14,357 nucleotides of DNA from Alphaproteobacteria bacterium UBA2966. GTDB taxonomy: Bacteria > Pseudomonadota > Alphaproteobacteria > UBA2966. Under the pieces are notes generated by a model. The model made no database searches, had not been told where the DNA came from, and was given only the letters and a program-made list of their open reading frames with translations. Below, piece by piece: positions 7,310 through 14,201 of the stretch. The translations under genes and the position numbers were made by a program. The DNA lies in NCBI GenBank assembly GCA_002348365.1, contig DEBC01000063.1, positions 1 to 14,357 on the forward strand, written 5' to 3'. The first letter of the stretch is position 1; the number at the start of each line of letters is the position of its first letter.

Positions 7310-8149
7310 TCAGGGGAGTTCGCGGACGGGTCGGATTCCGATGTTATAGCTGAACAGATCAGCCGCGAATTTATCCCGGGACTGCGAGTGGGAAAGCTTG
7401 GGGTAGTAATACCAGGAACCACTCCGGACGACGCGTTTGGTGCAATCTCCTTCCGAGCGGACCGATGCATCACTGGGTGCCCCTTCATGGTTGGGGTTCC
7501 AGCAGTCGGCTGTCCATTCCCAGATATTGCCGTGCATGTCATGGATGCCCCAGGGATTGGGGGGAAACGAACCAACAGGAGCTGATTGCTTACCGCTCCA
7601 TTTGGTCCCGCACTTGCGGCAGTTGGCGTACTTTTTCTTCAGCTTGTCGCCCCACCAATAGTTGGTTGTCGTACCGGCACGAGCGGCATACTCCCACTCG
7701 GCTTCGGTGGCGAGCCGATAAGTATGCCCGGTCTTTTCGCTCAGCCACTTCACGTAGTTGTTCGCATGTTCCCAGCTGATGTTGATGATTGGCATATTGC
7801 CGCGGCCCCACTTGTGATCATCGGGCTCGCGCTTGCATCCACCTGCTGCCATACATGCTTCCCATTCGTCCCAAGTGACTTCGTACTTGGAGATGGCGAA
7901 TGACTTGGCGATGGCGACTTCGTGTGCCGGTTTTTCCTGCTTCTTTCCCTTGACGGCCCCCATCGTGTATTTGCCTGCGGGGACGACGACCATTTCGGGG
8001 CAGACATCGCAGTCCTGCAGGACGTCTCCGGCATTCATCTCAGCAGCTGACGCCTGATGAGAGGTCAAGGAGAGGCCGATACAGATGATTACAGCGGTGA
8101 CGGATGCCTTGAGAGTTCGATCAGCGATATATGAAATGAGAGTTAGCAT
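7310..8149 (-). CDS. Exported SUMF1 (formylglycine-generating-enzyme-like) domain protein
   Basis: The 279-residue product begins with a basic n-region and hydrophobic core (VTAVIICIGLSL) ending at ASA, so it is likely cleaved near residue 35 and periplasmic. The SUMF1/FGE-sulfatase fold fills the rest: DCDVCPEMVVVPAGKYTMG (46-64), FAISKYEVTWDEWEAC (84-99), RLATEAEWEYAARAG (145-159), DMHGNIWEWTAD (204-215), VVRSGSW (240-246) and GIRPVREL at the end. In true formylglycine-generating enzymes the segment after the Gly-Gly/Ser-Gly-Ser step carries two copper-binding cysteines. Here 244-279 has none, so sulfatase activation is unlikely and a structural or binding role is more probable. The cysteine pairs CDVC (47-50) and CRKC (177-180) could form disulfides or a metal site. 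It starts 14 bp after the TolC stop, so the two are probably one transcript. Its role in secretion is unknown. Confidence 0.85.
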   Translation of the reverse strand: MLTLISYIADRTLKASVTAVIICIGLSLTSHQASAAEMNAGDVLQDCDVCPEMVVVPAGKYTMGAVKGKKQEKPAHEVAIAKSFAISKYEVTWDEWEACMAAGGCKREPDDHKWGRGNMPIINISWEHANNYVKWLSEKTGHTYRLATEAEWEYAARAGTTTNYWWGDKLKKKYANCRKCGTKWSGKQSAPVGSFPPNPWGIHDMHGNIWEWTADCWNPNHEGAPSDASVRSEGDCTKRVVRSGSWYYYPKLSHSQSRDKFAADLFSYNIGIRPVRELP

Positions 8150-8163
8150 GCGCAGATAGTCGG

Positions 8164-9249
8164 CTATCGCGACAGGCGTTCTGAGGTTCCAGAGAGGCCG
8201 TCGTCGGATTGGAATTCGATTCGCGGCCGGGCCCTGTTGCTCACGGTTTGGCTGAAGTCCTCGTCGTCATCTGCTTCATCGAGTAGCTGCGACAGGGCTG
8301 CGTCTTTGTCCACGGTCTTGGGCGGTGCGCTTGCAGCAACCTGCTGGTTACTTACCGGAGAACGATCGAATTTTGTCTGTTCTTCGTCGACCGGCTGATC
8401 GAGAGGCTCATCGGTTACCTCCTCAGCCCCTTCGTCTTCTGCCGGTTGATTGAATGGATTTGTGTCCTCGGCAGCATCATCGGCGGGTTGATCAAAGGGA
8501 TTGGTTCCCTCCGGCACGGTTGGCTGATCGAAGGGGTTGGCCGCTCCATCGTTATCGTCCGCGGGCGGTTGATCGAAGGGGTTGGGAGTGTCGTCGGGAG
8601 ACAACGATGCCGGTGTTGCGCGTTGAGCTGCCTCGACCGTCTGCATGCGTTCGAGGCACTGCGCGTCATGCCGCTCTTGTGCTGCAGCCCGCTCTTCGCT
8701 GGTCGTATTAGGGCTCTCGGCGCCGATGATGAGATTTCCCATCCCGAGCCACATGCGATAGATCACGAGCTTTTCGTCGTAGATGGCACCGATGAGGTTG
8801 ATCGTCGAATTAAACACTTCGCTTTCCGCATCGAGCACGTTGATCGCGGTCTCCTGACCCGCCTCCCGCAATCTTACACGCGAGTCATACACTTCCTGAG
8901 CGATCGTCACCGCATTCTGAAGCAGGAGCCTCCGCTCGCAAGCCGTTATCACGCCTTGCCAGGCGAGCCGCATTTCCTGTTCGACCTGACGATTGACGAA
9001 CAGATGGTTGTAGAGGCTCGCCGAGTAGGAGTGAGAGGCTTGGGCGACACCGGCGCGGGTCGCGAAGCTGGAGAAAAGGTTCCATGTTGCCTGCACGGCG
9101 ACGGACCAGTCGCGTCGATTCCCGGACGTTCCCTCGCGGTCGTCTTCGTAGTTGGCGGAACCGACGAGGTCGACGCGAGGAAGAAAATGCGACCGTGCCG
9201 TGCGCGTTCCGACCCGCGCCAGGTCGACCTGTCGATTGGAACTCTCCAT
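8164..9249 (-). CDS. C-terminal part of a TolC-family outer-membrane channel with an NPFDQP-repeat tail
   Basis: TolC-type proteins form the outer-membrane duct of type I secretion. This reading frame (361 codons from ATG 9249) is in the same frame as the upstream half, separated only by TAA 9264-9262 and four codons (NNPL). It starts in the second structural repeat (NRQVDLARVGTRTARSHFLP), which mirrors the first repeat of the other half. Barrel strands and long helices follow, with RLREAGQETAINVLDAESE and VIYRMWLGMGNL near 127-172, the normal end of TolC. A tail of about 180 residues, acidic and Pro-rich, then carries NPFDQP at 223, 238 and 250, NPFNQP at 264 and EPLDQP at 281. Without the upstream half and signal peptide this part cannot be exported alone. 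It most likely represents the 3' half of a gene broken by one substitution. Confidence 0.8.
   Translation of the reverse strand: MESSNRQVDLARVGTRTARSHFLPRVDLVGSANYEDDREGTSGNRRDWSVAVQATWNLFSSFATRAGVAQASHSYSASLYNHLFVNRQVEQEMRLAWQGVITACERRLLLQNAVTIAQEVYDSRVRLREAGQETAINVLDAESEVFNSTINLIGAIYDEKLVIYRMWLGMGNLIIGAESPNTTSEERAAAQERHDAQCLERMQTVEAAQRATPASLSPDDTPNPFDQPPADDNDGAANPFDQPTVPEGTNPFDQPADDAAEDTNPFNQPAEDEGAEEVTDEPLDQPVDEEQTKFDRSPVSNQQVAASAPPKTVDKDAALSQLLDEADDDEDFSQTVSNRARPRIEFQSDDGLSGTSERLSR
8392..8583 (-). repeat. Five degenerate NPFDQP-encoding repeats in the TolC tail
   Basis: Units beginning at 8583, 8538, 8502, 8460 and 8409 on the minus strand encode NPFDQP, NPFDQP, NPFDQP, NPFNQP and EPLDQP, with start-to-start spacings of 45, 36, 42 and 51 bp. 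Codons differ among copies, so protein-level selection rather than recent duplication preserved the motif. Linkers are Asp/Glu/Pro/Ala-rich. Confidence 0.75.
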
Positions 9250-9261
9250 CAGGGGGTTGTT

Positions 9262-10032
9262 TTAAAGAGCCTCGCGGATGGCAATTCCCATGGTGTCAGG
9301 TACCATGAAGATCGGTGTTTCGGGGTCCGTCAGTTCACTGGGCAGCGTCGGGTAGCCGAATACCTGAGCATACCGGGTACTGGCGTCGCGCAATGCGCCT
9401 TCGAACACGATCCGTCGTTCCTTGGAGAGTTGGAGGCGCGTCTTGGCGAACAACACATCAACGGCTGTGCCCCCGCCTTTTTGAACTCGTTCATCCTCCA
9501 GATTGAGTTGGAGCGCAATGGCGGCTTCGTCGTCGCGTGCGACCTCGACTAGGCGGGCCTGGCGAATCAAGTCGATATAGGCGAGCGAGGCTTCCTGCTG
9601 GAGATTCTGGATCGTAGAGCGCAAGTCCGTCCTGGCTACATCCTTAGGGATCTCTGCGGTCTGCTTAACAAAGTTCTTCGCGCGTCCGTCCCAAATGTTC
9701 TGAGTGACGGTCACTGTATGAGGATCAAATGGGCGGCCCCATTCATCTCCTGCCGCACGTAGGCTGGGGTTGTCGATTTCCTTGTAGCCGTAGTCGCTGG
9801 CGAGATTGACAGTCGGCAGGAAAGCGGCTTCCGAGGATTTGCCCCCCGCGCCGGCAGACTTGACGTTGTCCTTGCCCACCTTGATCTGCGGGTGATTGTC
9901 CAGGAGGTGCCGCAGTGCTTCTTCGAGCGAAATTGCAGACGCAGGCGTGCCGGCACCCCCAAGCGCGATCACGCCCAAGAGCATTACCGAAATGTATGTC
10001 CGCCAGCTCACCTTCACGCTACACACATCCAT
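9262..10032 (-). CDS. N-terminal part of a TolC-family outer-membrane channel (ends at an in-frame TAA)
   Basis: First half of the TolC-like gene, 256 codons from ATG 10032. A signal peptide is evident (VMLLGVIALGGAGTPASA, cleavage about residue 33), then SLEEALRHLLDNHPQIK, the standard opening of TolC. Strand and helix elements of repeat one follow (AAFLPTVNLASDYGY, TVTQNIWDG, DLIRQARLVEVARDDEAA, GGGTAVDVLFAKTRLQLSKERRI). The frame meets TAA at 9264-9262 directly after IREAL. TolC is an internal duplication, and the matching place in repeat one reads EEAL followed by H-L-L-D-N-H-P, so the stop falls inside a conserved helix. The sequence after the stop (NNPLMESS) continues the family in the same frame. 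A Glu codon GAA changed to TAA is the simplest explanation. The gene diverges from the cyclase across about 390 bp. Confidence 0.8.
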   Translation of the reverse strand: MDVCSVKVSWRTYISVMLLGVIALGGAGTPASAISLEEALRHLLDNHPQIKVGKDNVKSAGAGGKSSEAAFLPTVNLASDYGYKEIDNPSLRAAGDEWGRPFDPHTVTVTQNIWDGRAKNFVKQTAEIPKDVARTDLRSTIQNLQQEASLAYIDLIRQARLVEVARDDEAAIALQLNLEDERVQKGGGTAVDVLFAKTRLQLSKERRIVFEGALRDASTRYAQVFGYPTLPSELTDPETPIFMVPDTMGIAIREAL

Positions 10033-10418
10033 CGCCGGGGGGCCGAATGCCGTTCAAAATATGACGACAGCCATCCCACTTTCCAGGCACACCAAACCGT
10101 TCCCCACTCACGGATTTTGGTCCCGTCGGGAGACAGAAATTTTAACCAATCTTGCGGGTCGAAGAGTATAACGATCCCTATGCCGTTGTCTTTAAATAAG
10201 TTTCCCGCTTTCGGACGGTTAGCGTCCATGCCTTGAACCCGCTTCCAGCGTTCCTAAAGAACCATTGCTGTGTTAGGTTAACAAAGGTAAACGGCCACGG
10301 GCGCGGCCGGTTTCAATCGCTTGCAATAACTTGTCGATTTGGATCGGTCGAGGTGCTGAAAACCACGTGTTTCATGTTTTGGCGACGCTGAAACACCATC
10401 GGTTTGCTGGAGAGGGGC
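10033..10418. other. Divergent intergenic region between TolC and the cyclase, with small inverted repeats
   Basis: No gene was seen in these 386 bp, which must hold promoters in both directions. On the minus strand TATACT (10170-10165) is a fair -10 candidate for TolC, but no good -35 is seen. An inverted repeat TGTTA-ggt-TAACA (10271-10283) and a GC-rich hairpin CGGCC/GGCCG (10292-10296 with 10305-10309) lie on the cyclase side. The first is a plausible operator by shape only; no regulator family could be matched. The cyclase has GGAGAG at 10409-10414, five bases (10414-10418 counted inclusively) before its ATG. Confidence 0.4.
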
Positions 10419-12758
10419 ATGGCTGAAGCGCAGGCGACCTACCGCGATTCTTTGGATGAAGAAGGCCAGCAGGGACTTATTCGCCGCCTGCTGAACAAGG
10501 TTTCGGGCGGCGGCGGGCGCAAACGCACCTGGAAAAGCCGTCTCAATTCGTGGTTCGGTGGTGCCCGGGGCGTTGGTTTCATCGTACTTCTCGCGCTTTG
10601 CGTGGTTCGGCCGCTTGATCCGCTTCCCGTCGAGGCTCTTCGTCTCAAGACCTTCGACATGTACCAGCGCGTCGTACCGCGTGAAACACCTGCCAATTTG
10701 CCACGCCAGGTCGTGGTTCTCGATGTCGACGAAGAAAGTCTTGCAGCCGTTGGACAATGGCCATGGCCACGTACCTATCTGGCGCAAATGGTGCAAAATC
10801 TTATGGCGATGGGCGCCGCTGTTGTGGGCTTCGACGTATTCTTCGTCGAGCCAGACCGCATGTCACCTGGTGCCTTCGCCCAGTCCGTGGGCGGCTTGGA
10901 CGATGAGCTGAAGCAAAGGCTCGAAAGCATGCCTAGCAACGACGAAGTGTTTGCACAGGTATTGAAGCAAAGCCGCGTCGTGTTGGGGCAAACCGCGTAC
11001 CAGGAGGAAATCACAGGCGCTGAAGAACTCCCGAAAACCACTCCGCTGGCCTTCATCGGTGGGGATCCGAAACCTCATCTCTGGCTCTACAAGGCCGCCG
11101 TGGGCAACACCAAGCTTCTCGCTGATTCGGCCCCGGGCCGCGGCATGGTGACTATCAATCCTGACCCCGACAGCGTGGTTCGCCGTGTTCCTGCCATCCT
11201 TCGCGTTAACGACAAGATCTATCCGACGCTCACCTTCGAGATGTTGAGAGTCGCGACAGGTCAGACGACTTACGCTATTCGCATGAACCGGGACGGCATC
11301 CAGAACGTCGTGGTGCAACGCATCAAGATCCCCACGGACAAGAATGGACAGCTTTACGTCTATTTCCGGAAGCATCATCTCAACAAGGCGGACGGGATGT
11401 ATATCTCGGCAAAGGACGTCTTGTTCGGAACGGTCGACCCGAAATTGATACAGGGCCGGCTCGTTCTGGTAGGAACCAGCGCCGCAGGATTATTCGATAT
11501 TCGAAACTCTCCTGTGGACGACAACATCCCCGGAGTGGAAGTGCACGCCAACATGCTGGAGAACATTCTTCAGCAGCAGCTTTTGCAGCGTCCCAGTGAT
11601 GCGCTGGGCATGGAACTCGTAACAGCGCTGTTGGCGGGCCTGATCATGATCGTGCTCGTGCCAATGTTGGGTGCTGCATGGACGGCGGCTCTGGCCGTTA
11701 TCATGATCGCCGGTGCGTTCGGCGTGTCGTGGTACATGTTCTCTGAGAATCTGACATTGATCGATGCGACCTATCCTGCGGGTTCGGCGTTCATCCTTTA
11801 CACGCTCCTGACGTATACGAATTACGCGAAGACGGCTGCGGAACGGAAACAGGTGCGCGGCGCTTTCAGTCAATATCTTTCGCCCGCCCTCGTGGAGCAG
11901 TTGGCGGATGATCCCGATCGCCTGTCCTTAGGCGGTGAAATGAAGGACATGACCCTTCTGTTCGCCGATATACGCGGGTTCACGACGATCTCCGAACAGT
12001 TCAAGTCTGATCCGGAGGGACTGACCCGGCTGATCAACCGATTCCTGACACCCATGACGGATATGATCCTGGCGCGCCAGGGAACCATCGACAAGTACAT
12101 GGGCGATTGCATCATGGCATTCTGGAATGCCCCGCTTGATGATCCCAATCACGCCCGGCATGCCTGCCAGTCCGCACTTGCGATGTTCACCGAACTGGAA
12201 GATCTAAACGCTGAAATCAAGGCAGAGCGCGAAGAAGCGGGCGAGATGTTCTTCCCCTTGAACATCGGAATCGGATTGAATTCTGGAGAATGCTGCGTCG
12301 GAAACATGGGATCAGTCCAGCGCTTCGATTACTCGGTGCTGGGGGATGCCGTGAACCTTGCGGCACGCCTGGAAGGGCAATCCAAAAACTATGGCGTGGG
12401 AATCGTCATCGGCGAAGAGACGCAAACTGCTGCAGAGGGCTTTGCTTCTCTGGAACTCGACCTGATCGCGGTGAAAGGTAAGGTCGAGGCCGTCCAGATC
12501 TTTGCGCTCTTGGGCGACGAGGCTGTCAAGGAAAGTGCCGAGTTCAAGGCCCTTGAAGAGAAGCACGAGCAGATGATCTCATCTTACCGCGGCCAAAAGT
12601 GGCAGGAAGTCAAGAGCCTCCTGGCCGAGTGCCGCGAACTGCAGAACGGGATCGATCTCAGTGTTCTCTATGACCTGTATGACGAACGGATCGATCTATA
12701 TCTGGAAGCACCACCGCCGGCCAATTGGGATGGCGTGTTCGTCGCTACGTCGAAGTAA
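10419..12758 (+). CDS. CHASE2-domain adenylate/guanylate cyclase (class III), membrane-bound
   Basis: Converts ATP (or GTP) to the cyclic 3',5'-nucleotide in the cytosol in response to an external signal. ATG 10419 (779 aa) is chosen over TTG 10404 because GGAGAG precedes it. Architecture: a basic cytosolic N-terminus; a membrane helix about 50-66; a CHASE2 periplasmic sensor roughly 75-395 (VVVLDVDEESLAAVGQWPWPR, GAAVVGFDVFF, RRVPAILRV, GRLVLVGTSAAG, PGVEVHANMLENIL); three more helices about 397-470; then the catalytic domain. The metal-binding aspartates are in LFADIRGF (Asp517) and KYMGDCIMAFW (Asp563). Lys559 is the usual purine-recognition lysine, Ser639 (YSVLGD) sits at the second specificity position, and Asn646 and Arg650 (VNLAARL) stabilise the transition state. 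All catalytic residues are present, so it is probably an active adenylyl cyclase. It is the one intact gene inside the damaged secretion locus. Confidence 0.92.
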   Translation: MAEAQATYRDSLDEEGQQGLIRRLLNKVSGGGGRKRTWKSRLNSWFGGARGVGFIVLLALCVVRPLDPLPVEALRLKTFDMYQRVVPRETPANLPRQVVVLDVDEESLAAVGQWPWPRTYLAQMVQNLMAMGAAVVGFDVFFVEPDRMSPGAFAQSVGGLDDELKQRLESMPSNDEVFAQVLKQSRVVLGQTAYQEEITGAEELPKTTPLAFIGGDPKPHLWLYKAAVGNTKLLADSAPGRGMVTINPDPDSVVRRVPAILRVNDKIYPTLTFEMLRVATGQTTYAIRMNRDGIQNVVVQRIKIPTDKNGQLYVYFRKHHLNKADGMYISAKDVLFGTVDPKLIQGRLVLVGTSAAGLFDIRNSPVDDNIPGVEVHANMLENILQQQLLQRPSDALGMELVTALLAGLIMIVLVPMLGAAWTAALAVIMIAGAFGVSWYMFSENLTLIDATYPAGSAFILYTLLTYTNYAKTAAERKQVRGAFSQYLSPALVEQLADDPDRLSLGGEMKDMTLLFADIRGFTTISEQFKSDPEGLTRLINRFLTPMTDMILARQGTIDKYMGDCIMAFWNAPLDDPNHARHACQSALAMFTELEDLNAEIKAEREEAGEMFFPLNIGIGLNSGECCVGNMGSVQRFDYSVLGDAVNLAARLEGQSKNYGVGIVIGEETQTAAEGFASLELDLIAVKGKVEAVQIFALLGDEAVKESAEFKALEEKHEQMISSYRGQKWQEVKSLLAECRELQNGIDLSVLYDLYDERIDLYLEAPPPANWDGVFVATSK

Positions 12759-12825
12759 GGACGGGAATAAGTGCTTTATCGTCATCCGGGTGTGCGCCGA
12801 CGGACCGGGGGCTCAAAGCCGAATA

Positions 12826-12843
12826 GTCGGAGAGCTCTCGGAC
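12826..12843. repeat. Near-perfect 18-bp palindrome between convergent genes
   Basis: GTCGGAGAGCTCTCGGAC is self-complementary except for one symmetric mismatch, with the 10-bp perfect core GAGAGCTCTC and no loop. It lies 68 bp after the cyclase stop and 82 bp after the HlyD stop on the other strand. It may act as a bidirectional terminator stem or a protein site; there is no T-tract on either side. Confidence 0.4.
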
Positions 12844-12923
12844 CACACGGTGATCGGAGGGTGTTCGCTTTGCAGCCCGAGGATTGGGGAGTAACGGCGC
12901 CGGATAAATAGACCCGGCCCACC

Positions 12924-14201
12924 CTAGCGTTCGCGGAAGGCCTCGTAACGAATCTTGAGCACGGGCCGTACAAGGTATTCTAGAACCGACTTGCTTCCCG
13001 TCTGGATATCGACAACGGTCTGCATGCCCGGCATGATCGGCAGATCGCCCTCTCGCGATCCCAGATACGCCTTCGTGGTCTCGACCACAACTCGGTAATA
13101 CGGCTCCTGAGTCTGTTCGTCGGCATCTGCGTCGGCCGCCACGTGGGTGACTTTGCCCCGCAATCCGCCATAGCGCACGAAATCATAACTTGAGATCTTG
13201 ACCATGGTGCTCTGGCCTTCCTGAACATAGCCACGATCGACCGGGTTGAGCTTGGCTTCCACCACGAGGTTCTCATCCGTCGGGACAACTTCCATGATCG
13301 GTGCGCCCGGCTGGACGATCCCGCCGATCGTATTTACCGCTACGTTTTTGACGATGCCCTCGATAGGGCTCTTGATCTCGGCACGCTGTTGATGCTCGCT
13401 CGCTTCAGCCAAGAGCTCACGCGCTCGCGCGATATTCAGTCCGATTTGCCCCAGCTCATTTTGCGCCTCGCGCCGGAAGCCCAGCAAGAGTTCGTTGGCA
13501 CGTTCGCGTGACTCCCCCAGAGCGGCCTGCGCACGCGGAATGGAGTGGCTGATGGCGTCGACCTCGCCCTGGAGCTGTTCGACGGTCCGTTGTTGCTCGA
13601 CGTACTCAACACGCGAGATCAAAGCGTCTTTGAGAAGACCTTCAAAGATCGCGAGTTTCTCTCTGGCGAGTTCGATATCGTTCTCAAGGGAAGTTTCCTT
13701 TGATTCGAACTCCTTGATCTCGAGTTGCTTCTGTTGGACGTGACGTTCCTGAACTGCGATCGTGCTCTTCAGTTCGCCGCGACGGGCCTCAAGCGTTGCG
13801 CGCTGCGCCTGTACAAGTGCAGGTTGGCGAGAGCCTGCTTCTTCAGGAAAGACGGGATCTGAACCCGTGGCTTCGGCTTCCAATCGGGCTTGCTGAATGA
13901 CGAGACCGTCAAGCCTGGCCTGCAGTTCCTGCTCGCCTTCCCGGTCGAGATTCGAGGAGGGCTCGTCCAGCAGCAATGCGGGCGGGTCTCCAAGCAGCGC
14001 GCGCGCCACGGACAATCTCTGGCGCATACCGCCTGACAAATGTGACCCGGCTTCACCAATATCAGTGGCGTAACCATCGGGAAAATCGATGATCAGGTCG
14101 TGCAGTCCGGCCAGCTGGGCCGCGTTGATGATCTCTTCGTCCGTTGCATTGGGAAGACCCTTTGCGCTGTTGTCGCGGACGGTTCCTTCGAACAGAAACA
14201 C
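12924..14201 (-). CDS. In-frame fusion of a type I secretion ABC ATPase C-lobe to an HlyD-family adaptor lacking its N-terminus
   Basis: Residues 1-about 95 (from GTG 14201, a formal start only) are the back half of an ABC nucleotide-binding domain: VFLFEGTVRDNSAKG, signature LSGGMRQRLSVARAL (55-69), Walker B ALLLDEP (75-81) and D-loop SSNLD. The H-loop is missing. From about residue 97 (near 13913) the chain is HlyD: a long coiled-coil hairpin (100-270), then AEIKSPIEGIVKNVAVNTIG (the second half of the lipoyl-like domain, 274-293), a beta-barrel with GYVQEGQSTMVKIS and LRGKVTHVAADA, and GMQTVVDIQTG ending in RPVLKIRYEAFRER, the usual C-terminus of type I adaptors. The adaptor's cytosolic tail, membrane helix and first lipoyl half are gone. 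In these operons the ABC gene directly precedes hlyD, so one internal deletion would give exactly this join. Without membrane anchor or H-loop it should not support export. Confidence 0.8.
   Translation of the reverse strand: MFLFEGTVRDNSAKGLPNATDEEIINAAQLAGLHDLIIDFPDGYATDIGEAGSHLSGGMRQRLSVARALLGDPPALLLDEPSSNLDREGEQELQARLDGLVIQQARLEAEATGSDPVFPEEAGSRQPALVQAQRATLEARRGELKSTIAVQERHVQQKQLEIKEFESKETSLENDIELAREKLAIFEGLLKDALISRVEYVEQQRTVEQLQGEVDAISHSIPRAQAALGESRERANELLLGFRREAQNELGQIGLNIARARELLAEASEHQQRAEIKSPIEGIVKNVAVNTIGGIVQPGAPIMEVVPTDENLVVEAKLNPVDRGYVQEGQSTMVKISSYDFVRYGGLRGKVTHVAADADADEQTQEPYYRVVVETTKAYLGSREGDLPIMPGMQTVVDIQTGSKSVLEYLVRPVLKIRYEAFRER

Noticed and set aside
8392..8583. CRISPR-like or tandem DNA repeat
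   Set aside because: Spacing varies (36-51 bp), units are degenerate in DNA, and they are explained by the encoded NPFDQP protein motif.
8446..9552. Plus-strand reading frame of 368 codons across the TolC gene
   Set aside because: It is long, but antisense to both TolC halves. Its composition has no family resemblance, and its N-terminal Gly/Ile/Val repeats are just the complement of the NPFDQP repeats.
12759..12923. Small genes between the cyclase and the HlyD end
   Set aside because: Short frames on both strands lack ribosome sites and motifs; only palindromes are supported.
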